Assembly (NCBI RefSeq): GCF_050947875.1
Contig: NC_134573.1
Location: forward strand, 33,811,615 to 33,875,614
DNA: 64,000 nucleotides
Direction: 5' to 3'
From: Dermacentor variabilis
Taxonomy: Eukaryota; Arthropoda; Arachnida; Ixodida; Ixodidae
The position numbers and the translations under genes are program-made. Positions 11,394 to 21,715 of this stretch are shown here, piece by piece; within the stretch, counting starts at the first letter, position 1; the number at the start of each line of letters is the position of its first letter. The notes below the pieces were generated by a model, which saw only the letters and a list, made by a program, of their open reading frames with translations, did not search any database and was not told where the DNA came from.

Positions 11394-13341
11394 CACTGTA
11401 AACGAAAATAAACCCACCTGGGAGTTTTTAAGAGGTGATGTGCCCTAAAACCTCCCCTCTCAAATATTTACTCCGATGTATGGGAGCACAACAGCGCCAT
11501 CCCCTCGTTTCACTCCGCTGGCTAGCTGCGGGAGTATTAAGGCGACATGACGCGATTTTACTCCGCTTAAAAATCTTGTTCTCCCGTGAAACTCCGACAG
11601 GGAGTTTTAAAAAAACTCCCATCCGCCGATACAGGTTGGTCACGTGGCGCTTCCCATGAGGCTGTGCGCCTCGCCAGCGACCGGGCGCGTTCGGCGGAGC
11701 GGGCAGTGCTCATGGCTGACGGTTTGTTTACGTCTGTGAAGTGTCGTTCCGCGACAGCGTTTCGTCAATTTGTTTCCCGTATTTCCTTCCAGAAAGTGTT
11801 ATTGGCATGCCTGAAGCTCACTGTATCTCAGCATCAAGTACATTAGCTGTGATCGCTTTGCTGACAACGATGATTGCAAGAACCACGTTTTCAAGTGCGG
11901 AAAAAGGCTTAGGTATACCTCGAAGCTGCTCACTGGCTCGTGATGTCGGCTCACGTTCTGGCTGTGTTTTCGTGCTGCGTCACCCTGTCTTGTGTTCTTC
12001 AGCACGTGAAATGCGACTTCTATGACCTTTTAGTACATGCTGACAACGTCCAGTGTAGTGTTTGAAAGGACCGCGTAGCAATGGCAACAGTAGCCACTGT
12101 TCGAGCGACGACATCCGTGCTAGTCGCGCATGAATGGCGTAACCAAAGTTCGTTGCGGTGCTGTGTTGCCAGTGAGAAAGACCGGAGTGCAAGCAACTGT
12201 TTTTATGTATCTGTGAACGGATATCCTCGCCCTAAGAAAAACGGTAGGACATAAGTATGCGTACTGAAAATAAAGCTTCTTATTGAGCGATGTGAATCGA
12301 ATTGTTATCGCGCATATATGTTTGGTCACGTCGTTGCTTCCTATATTGCATTAACATTACGCTCTATCCGAGACATTGATTTAGACGCATGCCTGCTGGC
12401 TCCGAGTTTAGGGATTCACTCGACAGATCAGCGATGTAGCTCCTTTTCGCAACCGAGACAGATTGCTCGGACGCAGAGCAAGTAGTGCGGTGTATAAAAT
12501 GTATGACTGCGCATTTCTCGGTGTTAATTATGTCGGCTGCTGCGGGTCATGCTCAAACGTAATAATTTCTTGCTACGCTACCACTATATCGCAAAAATTT
12601 AATTTTGCTATGCAACACATGCACTTACATTTTTCTTGCTTACTGTAACTAACGCACTACTTTTTGGCCGCGAACGCCGGCAGTGTGCGAAGTCGCTTCA
12701 GCACTCACAGAATGGCATGATAATTTTGAAAAATTACGCCATTAACTTTTTCTCTCTCACTATTTTGAATTAACAGTTTTGTGTTGCTTAAGGTATTCTG
12801 TTAATTTCAGTAAGAGAGATCTCGTATGAACGAGCATGTGAGTCGTAATTCTGAAAACAGCACAGCTGCTCCCTAGGCGGTTTCGAGGCACACAATATCG
12901 TGGCTATATATACTGGCACGGTTGCTTCTTGAGTATCGCGTGTACGTGTGATGTCTTTCAAATTTCTGCATTGGGTGTTTCTGAAATGTTTATGTATGTC
13001 ATGACATATGTGCTTTCATTGACTTGTTCCGTCGAATTCGACGCGGTCTCGTGTGCATATTTCGAAATTTGACCAGCAGCCTCTGCATGTAAACATGTTC
13101 GCGCAAACTCACGCGATGGCTCTTTTTATACTCCCATTGCACCTCGAAAGAACTCCGTCAATAGCAAAGCAAAAAATAAAGAAAAGACAGAAAAAAAACT
13201 CCCATAATTCCACGCGAAAATCCCGCTCGTACGGAGTAAAAATTCTACTCCGATCATACGGAGCAAAAAAAACTCCGAACCGGGGGGTCGCTATAGGACA
13301 AGCAGTATACTCCCACCTCGGAGTTATTTCCGTTTACAGTG
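11394..13341. mobile_element. TA-flanked terminal-inverted-repeat element, 1948 bp
   Basis: The ends are CACTGTAAACGAAAATAA and its inverted partner (reverse complement CACTGTAAACGGAAATAAC). TA stands on both sides (11392-11393 and 13342-13343), as in Tc1/mariner-type insertion. About 200 bp inside each end is dense in ACTCC/GGAGT motifs in both orientations (11430-11625 and 13195-13325). No transposase frame is visible, so it is non-autonomous. It split the left terminal repeat of the Harbinger element. Confidence 0.85.
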
Positions 13342-13639
13342 TACGTACGTAAGGCGCCGATTTTTCGTAACATGCGTAAGCGGAAGCGCAACAAGCGTAT
13401 GCGTCTAGTTCAGACTGTGAACGTAACGGTACGAACGTGCGCAATTCACGCGAAAATCACGCGAGTGTTAAATGGTCGGCAACAGTTACGACTGTGATAT
13501 TACGACAGTTGCGACACAGCCAATGGCCGATAAGCTTTCGGTTTTCAACAACCGGTGACGACACTTCCGTCCTCCCGTCCGCAGACAGCTCCGGGCGCGG
13601 GAAGTGCTATTCCGCCATTCCGTGCGCACTACGAGGTTG

Positions 13640-14149
13640 GCTGTGTTCGTGAAAATTTGTGCAGTGCGCCTTGCAAGACTGTTTTCAGTTCATGTGGTTT
13701 ATCCTCCAAGGAAATCGGTGGCCGCACATGCGTCCTCCGTACTTCGATGAGTGGTCTCACTAGATAGTTCAGCACAATGCGTTGGCGGGCTAGCTGGTGC
13801 GAATCCATGAATACTTTGCTTAGCGCAAAACGACAGACACAAGATAGACGACCTGGTCGTCTATCTTGTGTCTGTCGTTTTGCGCTAAACAAAGTGTTCA
13901 TGGTCTCACTAGGTTTTCAAGGAAGCGGAACTGCCGGGGCGACATGCGCATGAAGTTATGAAACATCGCAGCGTCACCAACTCGGAGCTTGGCAAAAAGG
14001 TTGTGAAAATCGCCGTCCACGGCCCTGTCGAGAAATACTTGCCGCACGCAAACCCTTCTGCGTCGCCTTCGTCGTCTTTGGGCGATTGAATACATGACTA
14101 TAAGTTTGTTTTGAGCGTGAATTTCTTCGATCTCGGCCAGCGCTCGCAT
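13640..14149 (-). pseudogene. PIF/Harbinger nuclease (HARBI1-like) N-terminal remnant
   Basis: On the - strand the frame from 14149 runs through an Arg-rich stretch into GDFHNLFAKLRVGDAAMFHN and FMRMSPRQFRFLENLVRP, the N-terminal block of Harbinger nucleases (GEFHxLxxELRxDxxxFxxYFRMS-x-FxxLLxxVxP). The continuation LIEVRRTHVRPPISLEDK lies beyond a 149-bp insertion (13764-13912 including the duplicated target). After about 13640 the frame is lost, and the DDE catalytic part is absent. Dead copy. Confidence 0.75.
13764..13900 (-). mobile_element. Hairpin-headed retroposon, copy 1
   Basis: Read on the - strand: a near-perfect inverted repeat with 48-nt arms around position 13854 (13806-13853 and 13855-13902, about two mismatches), followed by a single-copy tail with the box CACCAGCTAGCCC. 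TGGTCTCACTAG occurs directly on both sides (13752-13763 and 13901-13912). The duplication of 12 bp points to LINE-type target-primed insertion, not to cut-and-paste. The same tail box follows the hairpins at 21530 and 61219. Confidence 0.8.
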
Positions 14150-14607
14150 GTTGACAGGAGCCGTATTGGACCGCTGGCGACGTCGATGCTGCAGCTCCTA
14201 ATTTGATTGGCCTGTTGTAAAAGCCGTAATTTACGCAGCAGTAAATGGGAACAAAGGTGCCGGCATAACTGCCGTAGCGTTTTTTACAGCCGTTGTGTTC
14301 CATACGCCGAAAGAGCTGTTACGCGCGTTACGACCGTAGTGTGAACATAGCTTTATACGATGGCACGCTGCTTTCTTTCTCATCGCCCCACAAGGCAGCA
14401 GAGGGTCGCGAATGCACCCATCCGCCATTCCAAAAGCCGCTGCCATTCCGCTACGCTTCAGCGCACTAAAAAGGAATCAGGGCGCGCCCTGAACACAGCT
14501 CGTCCATATGCGCACTCGACGCACGCTCCGTGCATGTTATGCTTTCGTTTCGTTGTAGGAATTTGGTCGAGGAAAAGTGTAGCTTCCAACGCGACGCGTT
14601 TCGGGCA

Positions 14608-14840
14608 ACCCGCCGTGGTTGCTCAGTGGCTATGGTGTTGGGCTGCTGAGCACGAGGTCGCGGGATCGAATTCCGGCCACGGCGGCCATATTTCGATGGG
14701 GGCTAAGTGCGAAAACACCCGTGTACTTCGGTTTAGGTATACGTTAAAGAACCCCAGGTAGTCAAAATTTCCGGAGTCCCTCACAATCAGAAAGTGGTTT
14801 TGGCGCGTAAAACCCCAAAATTTAATGTTTCTTTTTTTTT
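14608..14840 (+). mobile_element. Ruka-like SINE with 9-bp duplication
   Basis: Nearly the same sequence as the copy at 7934 (A box GGTTGCTCAGTGGCTATGG, B box GGGATCGAATTCC, body, T-rich tail). TTTCGGGCA flanks it at 14599-14607 and 14841-14849. A small deletion near the 3' end relative to the first copy. Confidence 0.9.
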
Positions 14841-14849
14841 TTTCGGGCA

Positions 14850-16275
14850 GACCTGTACAGCGCCTCTCATACCTTCGGCCTACCGGGCTTAGTCTGCGAA
14901 GTAGTAAACAAAAAAAAAGGTATCTGCGCTTCCGGGACGCAGCAGCTGCTTTGGACGGCTGCCCTATCGTGCAGTCTCCTTGCAAGCTTCTTTTTCTTTT
15001 TTTCCTCGCATGCGTGGCGTTGCCGTGCGACTTCTCGCAGACCGGATCTAAAGCGGTGCTGCCCCAGCTAAAGGCCCATCACGGAAACACCAGAGTTATT
15101 CCACTTCTCGCCTGTGTATAATCAGGAAGAAACAGAAAGATAGCGTAACTTGTTTACTGCATACTGCAAAGGGCAACCGGCTCAAAGCAAACCTGAAATA
15201 AGAGGAGCAAGGCGTACGTACAACCGCCTTGCTCCACGTCGCGTTAAATTGCTACGTTCACCTTACATAGCCAGACATGTTATTGCCACGTTTCGGGCAA
15301 TCTACTACAACGTGTATTTCCGTGTCCTCAAATGATCGAGGCAGCTACCTCGAGTAGCATTTTCTTTTATTTATTTTTTCACGTGGACGAAGTGATATCA
15401 GCTGCGTATGCAAGGCCACAGCAGACCTCGTACTAACATCACGCGCGCACACGAGGCTGCTTGCTTGCTCCCAATGTATGAAGCATCGATTATGTACGAG
15501 CGCAGTCAGTTAAGAGTGCTGCGCGGAACGAGAAAGGCGGTAGCCGATAACTACGCAGCCGGGTAACGTGGACGCCGGCAATTAGGGAGGCTACCGCGAC
15601 ACACTTGTGTCCCTGGAGGACGAGTATGGGTGCCTTACTCAATAAATTTACCTCTGCGTTTTCCGCGAGGTCATAATTTGTGCATGTGCGCACGGTCTTT
15701 ATTTTGTTCAAGTAGCTCCGCTTGAATATATTTTATCCGAGACAGTGTGTGCAACGTTCCGCGCGATGCCTTAGCGTCAAATTGCCGCACTCTCCTCTGG
15801 CTAATGTCTCCAGCCCAGTGATGATACTTCGACGAGCTCCTTATGCTGCGAAGCACTCATGTGCGGGTCAACGCAGCTCTTGGCGTGTATCTGGCCGTTC
15901 TCGCGGACCGTTCCCGAAGATTGTGCAGTTCGAACAAAGGCAATCAGTAACAAGGAAAAACAGCGCTTTGAACAGTCATGAATTACTTCAGCCCAAAAGA
16001 AATTTTAAAAACTTAATGCCTCGAAATCAAGTGCGCAGTAGTGATAAATTATTAGTGACATAATTGCGCTTCTTGACGATCTGTTTTCGCATCAAATCGC
16101 CGGTACCCCTTGCTCTAAATTTGAGGTCGCACTGTCCGCAGCGCGAAGGTGCGCTCGAGTGCGGTCCGGCTCCGCTCGTGTTGCGCCTGGAACTGTTTCT
16201 CTAGATCTGCCCTAGGCGGCTGCAGATTGCCAATGAACACACGTACCCATTGCCACTGGATATGTCTACGGGCGT
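14850..16275. other. Intron a-b: nothing recognised
   Basis: About 1.4 kb of intron with short open frames only and no repeat that I could pair elsewhere. Confidence 0.45.
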
Positions 16276-16354
16276 ACATACATACATACACACATACATA
16301 CATACATACATACATACATACATACATACATACATACATACATACATACATACA
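16276..16354. repeat. (CATA)n microsatellite
   Basis: About 20 tetranucleotide units with one CA interruption. It causes the long Tyr-Val-Cys-Met and His-Thr-Tyr-Ile frames in this region. Confidence 0.98.
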
Positions 16355-16599
16355 TCAACACATACATATGTACACGTGCATACGTACGTACGACGTACCC
16401 ACAAAGCAGTAAAAACAATGTTAGCGTCATCTTGGGGTGATTTATTGGAAGCACAACGCGTTATAGAAAGTTTTTGTGTCGAAGGAAAATAAAGATCGAA
16501 CTGGCGTGTTAACGATTATGTCGAGGACGCCGGCACTTAACACCAATATTTAATTAGAATATATCCGGTCATCGCAATAGTAGCTGCGTGTCCTCTGGA

Positions 16600-17170
16600 T
16601 AAACTCCGCGCTACAAGATGGCGCCATCGGTGTAGTTGCTCTCAGGTTCGTCTCCAGTATACCAACAGGCTAAAGCTCTAATATTCGCCAGCCTTTTAGA
16701 GCGCAGTTCTTAGGCGCCCGTTCCTGCATTGAGCGTCGGCGTCCCTCGGCGTAACCAAGAAAACGTGCGAACGCGGAGCGCAGCGAAGAATGAAGGACGG
16801 CGATAGCGAAGAGAGCGCGAGGAAGAAAGCGGAGCAGGGTGCAGCGGAACCATGAGGCGGGAAGTGTAATGCCGCGCAAGGAAGGCTCCGCGGCCATAAC
16901 CGCTAAGAGATGGCGCCAGAATAGCGCGCCGTCGTCTGTTCACCGATGGCGTCATCGAGAGTACATGCGGCGAGCGCGTCCACCGATGCCATATATGGAC
17001 AGAAATCACTGCACGAGCGGAGGTCTGTCGGCGGCGGCTGCTGTGAATCGCGTCCGCGCTTCACCCACGCGCTGGCTCTCGCGATCTCCCGATTAGCGAG
17101 GCAGTCACGCCACACCTCGCTCCGCTGGCGATGTGGTGCACGCGACAGATTGTCCACGCTAGTCACAGCG
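16600..17170 (-). repeat. Dispersed repeat family B, copy 1
   Basis: The segment matches 58180-58525 in the opposite direction (shared: CGTTCCTGCATTGAG against CTCAACGCAGGAATG, the GCGCTCTAAAA edge, CGAGGTACGCCGAG). Diverged, non-coding; the element type is unknown and no clean ends are visible. Confidence 0.5.
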
Positions 17171-17865
17171 TTCTCTTCCGAACATAAACAGTATGCCTAT
17201 GTAATTATAATACAAAATCTTGACGCGCGAAATGAAAAGACGTATAGAGCTGCGTACAAATTTCGCGTTACGGAGTATCGTAATCGTCGGTGATTTTTTC
17301 TTTATTTCGTGGTTTCATTCCTTTTCCTTACGCCTGAAGCTGACAGCAATCGGAGGAAAATTTAAAGCAGCAAATCAAAGGAAAATGCATCACCAGGCGT
17401 CATGTTACGTCATGACGACATGACGATGAATCATTGCGTATGTGGCCCCTGTAAATTTTAATGACCGCGACGTTACATTCTGGTCCAGCCAAACATAAGT
17501 AAACCATCCGAGCCACCGCAGCTGCTACCATGCCCTTTATAATCTAAAAGCTTGATGGTTGCCTGTATTTGACAATATGTAGTACATCCGTGTTCGTTCA
17601 GTGTAAAGTTGAATGCTAACAACCTATATTAGAGCGCTTATCTTTGCCCTCATGTGCGGACATACATATTATGAATCTGCGATATTCGCTGAAAGAAGGC
17701 TATGTGCCCAATTCTTTCAGATTCACACAGCGATATTCAAGCCTGGCGAAGAAAAACACGGCGAAGTCAGTATTTACATGTGGACGCATGCCAGACTTCT
17801 TGAACCGCAGACAAGAGCTTCTTGTTTGGCAGTCTGGATAACAAGTATTGCACCTTCTTTTACAG
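17171..17865. other. Intron a-b, right end: nothing recognised
   Basis: Ends in the polypyrimidine tract and AG of the next SLC41 exon. No other feature was identified. Confidence 0.5.
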
Positions 17866-17937
17866 GTTAACCTTGACCGGCTCAATACGATAAAAAGCCA
17901 GCTTCGACAAGCAGCTGCCAACATGGCTCTCTTACAG
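17866..17937 (+). CDS. SLC41: SLC41 coding exon b (24 codons, phase 0 to 0)
   Basis: Acceptor CTTCTTTTACAG, donor GTGCGT. It encodes VNLDRLNTIKSQLRQAAANM then ALLQ. The place and length correspond to the linker in SLC41 proteins between the ST-x-N end of the first conserved block and the Q-x-T-V-V start of the next helix (family: N-x-G-x-LD ... NLALxQ). It is short and hidden inside longer unrelated frames; phase and position between exons a and c support it. Confidence 0.88.
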
Positions 17938-18709
17938 GTGCGTTTCGTACAGATTGCTTGATTCGATTGCGCAAATGTGATACACATAGGGCAAATAAAA
18001 TTTAAGTACTTCAGACAGTAAATTCACAACTTGTTCCACCAGCGCTTCAAAATAGGCAACAGATGTGGATTAAAGCCGATCTGCTATGGTTGATTATCAA
18101 GGCGTTATCTCAGGCACGGAAGCTTCGAAATATAAAATAATGTCTGTTACTAGCAGAAATGCTGCTATTGTGGGTCTCTTTGAAGAAGCCATATTTAGTA
18201 GCTACGCTACGAAATATTTTCGACAGCTGAAAACATTTACCTTTGGGAAAGACTAAGACAATAAAGTACACAAGCTAACATCTGTCCGTGTCCTCCTTTG
18301 ATTTCATTGTCCTCACGTCCTATCTTTGTAACGCTGGAAAAAAAGATCACTCTCGTACATTCCAATTCGTCCGCATTCAGTCGCTGTTAGTATGAAGGCA
18401 CGTAAAACTGACCAGTAAGACTAAAAAATTGTTGGTGTCGGATTCACTGCGACAATATCAATGCCAGAAATCTCGCAAGTCGTTACAAGCCAAAATTCAT
18501 GTCTTGAGTGCAAACTTGGGTGCGTTTGGGGAGAAGCCTAATACTTTTTCACAGTATACACACAGCGCTCCGTCTCACTCTGGAGGCTTTCTTTAATCCC
18601 TCCTAAAAGATCTCGTTGCACCATATTTCCCATACCGTTTGGTTTTGTGTTGGACCCTACCGCTGTTGTATATTTCTGCACATATATTCTCCTTTTTTTT
18701 CACTTCCAG
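17938..18709. other. Intron b-c: nothing recognised
   Basis: A 772-bp intron with a T-rich acceptor tract ending CACTTCCAG. No repeat was identified. Confidence 0.6.
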
Positions 18710-18857
18710 TGCCAGTCGACGGTGGTGGCGCTGGTGGCATGCGGGCTGGCCCTGGCCAAAGGCTTGGCGCGTCACGGCAGCGGTATCACCCCACTCTACG
18801 CTTGCATGCTTTGCGCCTGCGGACTGGCCGCTGCCAATGTGGCCAGCATGGTGCTCG
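18710..18857 (+). CDS. SLC41: SLC41 coding exon c (phase 0 to 1)
   Basis: Acceptor TTCCAG, donor GTGAGT. It encodes CQSTVVALVACGLALAKGLA, then a short polar turn, then PLYACMLCACGLAAANVASM and VLG: two hydrophobic helices of the first MgtE repeat. The family has Q-x-T-V-V at the same place. The last codon is split, with one base left for the next exon. Confidence 0.92.
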
Positions 18858-19373
18858 GTGAGTAGCCACTACTGCTGCTCTCTTCGGCGCCGACGCACAC
18901 AACATTGCGTACGGGTTATCATCTCGTCGTAGTGACGGTGAAGAAGGTAACACTGTCAAACTGTTAAGACCGCATCTTCTTTTTTTTTTATTGGGCAATC
19001 TCGTGCCCAGAAAAAGAAGGGTCATTCAAAGCACACTGATCGCGACGTCGAAAATCTCTCCTCGCTGGTCACATGTGTCCGCTATTTAAAGATGTATCAC
19101 CGCGAGCACACGCTAGTAGTACGGTATCCGCGGTGATATGAACAGGGTCACTCGCTCTGGACACACTTTTACGTATATAAAGTCTATGCAAACTCATACA
19201 CTGTAAGGTAATGAAAAAAAAAATTGTCTGCAAGATGGTCTTTAAGTGACTATCGCCGAAGGGTATTTAACGCAAAAAGTTTCACCATAGTTGATCGAGT
19301 TTGCTGTTAGACGCACCGAACAATGTCTTTGTTGGAGCGCCCCGCCATTATGTCCATGGTTTAGCACTGAAGC
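18858..19373. other. Intron c-d, left part: nothing recognised
   Basis: No exon or repeat identified. Confidence 0.5.
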
Positions 19374-19580
19374 ATGGCGGCGTTATCACGTACCATGGGG
19401 GCACAAAAATATTTTCGTAAATTTGTCGGCATAAATTTTCTTCGCACTCTAAATACAGATGTGATCAAGTTTCCAGAAAGTTGGTTGCCGGAGTTATTGT
19501 ACAGAGTGGCGAAGAGTGAAAAAAGCTGTCAACATTGGCTTTTTTGTTGTTTCGTTTTGGCGGCAGGGACCCTTGTTTGA
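19374..19580 (+). CDS. Small open frame with polyadenylation signal, unrecognised
   Basis: A 68-codon frame opens with a good initiation context (GAAGC before ATGG) and reads MAALSRTMGAQKYFRKFVGI and on to a hydrophobic end. AATAAA follows about 95 bp after the stop (19674-19679). It lies in an SLC41 intron on the same strand. It could be the last piece of a retrocopy or chance; no family is recognised. Confidence 0.2.
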   Translation: MAALSRTMGAQKYFRKFVGINFLRTLNTDVIKFPESWLPELLYRVAKSEKSCQHWLFCCFVLAAGTLV

Positions 19581-20736
19581 CAAACGTGAGGCTTGTTCCT
19601 AGGCCATGCGATGTTCTTGCGTGCGTGCATGTGCACGTAATTTTTCGCAAAATCGAATTGTAAATTTGCAAACTAAATAAAGTGACCTAAACTTGAAAAG
19701 AAAAGCCGCTTAATTTATAACCCAATTAAAGCGTTTGCAGTATAAGTGTCACTTGAATAGTGTGGAATTGAGCAAGGCGCGTTATAGCCTCTTTCTCGGC
19801 TTGTGTATGAGCCACGAGAGGGAGCCTCGTGAGCACCTGCTCCGCAACTTATTTCAGCACAACCAGCCGTGCTTGCCAGTCCAGTAGGGCGAAGCCACCG
19901 TGATTTCGCTGACGGGTGCATAATTACATCAACGAAGCAGTAAAAGCAAATTCTGACTTCGGCCGAACTGGGGCCAGGTACACATGGCGACGATATGCAG
20001 CTAGGCATATCGTCGACAACTCTGCACTACTTCCCAATATACTATTAATTCGGGGTGTGCTCTAGCTGTTACTTCCCGTGTGTCAGTTTCGTGCTAATGA
20101 CTGCATCGACATCTGCGTAATATATCGCAAGAAAAGTCATCGCGGGTAAATTTTAATGGTATAAATAAAGTGTTTTTCTCAGCAGTACTCGGTAAGAAGT
20201 CGAGACTCTCCGGTTAAGGCCGACTAGTTCGTGTGACAGGATCGTTCGACGTCGGCAAGGTCATGACAGGCTGTAGCATCTGCTGGCAGCTCCGATCGTT
20301 CCCGTATTCTCGTACAGTCGGCACGCGGAGACACTGGTGCCGTGCTTGCCTTTGCTCGTAGCTCTGCGGTTCCAGCGCAGCTGGGTTAGTGTGACAAACA
20401 AGCCGGTTTCTCAGCCCGCGGGAGGAGCGAGACGTAGCTCAATGGTGCCAAGTCACGCCGCACATAGGGGAGCCGCAGCCTGGCTTCTCGCAGTGCAATT
20501 CGGCGCTCAACTCAGCCACGTTGCAAAAAAGGTTGCAGCAGGGAAGCACTGCCACGGAGAGGAGGAAAGAAGACGCACGGGTTGGCGTCTTCTTCGTTGT
20601 CTGCGGAAAGTCCGTTTCGCCACGTGCGTTGGACGAGCTCAGGCAGAGAACGTCCGCGACCACGTCGGGCTCGCCCGCGAACTGATTTCGGTCGGCCGTC
20701 CGAAATGCGGCTCATGCAGGACGCGCGTGTGTGCAG
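19581..20736. other. Intron c-d, right part: nothing recognised
   Basis: Contains a small palindrome around 19988-20015 (CGACGATATGC ... GCATATCGTCG). The long + strand frame spanning 20337-21035 is intron read-through into exon d. Confidence 0.5.
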
Positions 20737-20883
20737 GTGCGTTCATGACCACCGTGGTGCTGGTGGCGCGGCGGTGCGGCCTGAACCCAGACAACGTGGC
20801 GGCGCCCATCGCCGCCTCGCTGGGCGACCTGACGACGCTCACGCTGCTCTCGACCATCAGCTCGAGGCTGCTCGTCTGGAAAG
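20737..20883 (+). CDS. SLC41: SLC41 coding exon d (phase 1 to 1)
   Basis: Acceptor GTGCAG, donor GTGAGC. It encodes [40 protein letters not shown] and [10 protein letters not shown]. The PDN-x4-P-x3-SLGD block with its Asp residues is a hallmark of SLC41/MgtE proteins; in bacterial MgtE the equivalent Asp binds Mg2+ in the pore. All key residues are present. Confidence 0.95.
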
Positions 20884-21095
20884 GTGAGCACCGGGTGATT
20901 TGCACCAACCATCAGCGCTCGCTGGCGGGACTGCCTGCCCGTTGGCAATATATACCTTGTGTTTCTTTTTGTTGTTGTTTTTCAGAGGGTCAATTTTTTT
21001 TTTTTAATTCGGTGTGGCAAGTAATGCAATTCTAGTTCGTTGAGCTGGTCTACTCGAAAAGGCGGGCATTGCTTGCAAAAAAAAAAGAAATTAAA
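20884..21095. other. Start of intron d-e
   Basis: T-rich; nothing recognised. Confidence 0.5.
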
Positions 21096-21495
21096 TGCAT
21101 AATCGACTAATTAACAAAAAGCCACTAAATAAATATTAAGGTAATTACCGTATGGGACGTAATGCAATTTACAAATTCTAGCGGGTGAGACTGCAAGGCA
21201 TATCCGCTTGAAAAGAATTGTGTGAATGGCCCCACTTGCGAGATATGCGCCGTCAAATTATCCGCAGAAATGCACTCTCGTTCCACTCACTGTTTTAAAT
21301 AAACGTAGTTTTGTGCATTGAAACGCAAAAGTAACTGGAACGCCAACGCATTTCTCCGCAAAGTTAAGGAATTAATATCTCGAAACTGGTATCATCCTGA
21401 TAATTCCTTAAGTCGATCTGACTTGCAGTTTCACCCGCTAGAATCTTTAAATTGCGCTGTGTCGCATAGGTAATTAGTTAAAAAACTAGAATAAT
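21096..21495. mobile_element. Foldback repeat family C, copy 1
   Basis: The left arm (about 21160-21230: AATTTACAAATTCTAGCGGG ...) reappears inverted at about 21400-21465 (... CCCGCTAGAATC-TTTAAATT). The outer ends carry TAATTAACAA and TAATTAGTTAAAAA. A second copy with the same ends is at 24618-25015. Non-coding MITE-like element. Confidence 0.65.
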
Positions 21496-21529
21496 ATTTT
21501 TAATTAGACTACTAAGCATTTCAGTTTTC

Positions 21530-21715
21530 AAAAGATCGATAGGCAGACATAGACAAAGAGACTGAAGGTGGCTTGAATAACAATTGAACTTCATTCATTC
21601 CAGCCACCTTCCTGTCTCTTTGTCTATTGTCTGCCTCTCGATTTTTTCGAATCTCAAGTTTATTGGCATTCTCCTAGTATAAGCATGTACCAATTAGCCC
21701 AACAAGCCACTCTCA
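21530..21715 (+). mobile_element. Hairpin-headed retroposon, copy 3 (diverged)
   Basis: An imperfect inverted repeat (AGGCAGACATAGACAAAGAG at 21541-21560 against TGTCTCTTTGTCTATTGTCT near 21612-21632, with AGGTGGCT/AGCCACCT inside) is followed by a tail with GTACCAATTAGCCCAACA, the same box as in the copies at 13764 and 61219. No clean target duplication found. Confidence 0.55.

Larger units (their letters stand above)
11378..14352 (-). mobile_element. PIF/Harbinger-type DNA element, interrupted by two later insertions
   Basis: The left end reads TGCTCTGTTCAGACTA up to 11393 and resumes at 13344; the right end is its inverted counterpart (reverse complement AGCTATGTTCACACTACGG). TTA flanks both ends (11375-11377 and 14353-14355), the 3-bp duplication typical of PIF/Harbinger. 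A transposase remnant lies inside on the - strand. Without its insertions the element is only about 0.9 kb, so it is non-autonomous. The left terminal repeat aligns with the right one only after the 1.95-kb insertion is removed. Confidence 0.75.

Noticed and set aside
16115..16492. Frames with repeated Tyr-Val-Cys-Met or His-Thr-Tyr-Ile
   Set aside because: Translation of the CATA microsatellite in several registers.
20337..21035. A 232-codon + strand frame that looks like the longest host ORF near SLC41
   Set aside because: It is intron read-through around exon d; only 20737-20883 matches the transporter, and the splice borders fit there.
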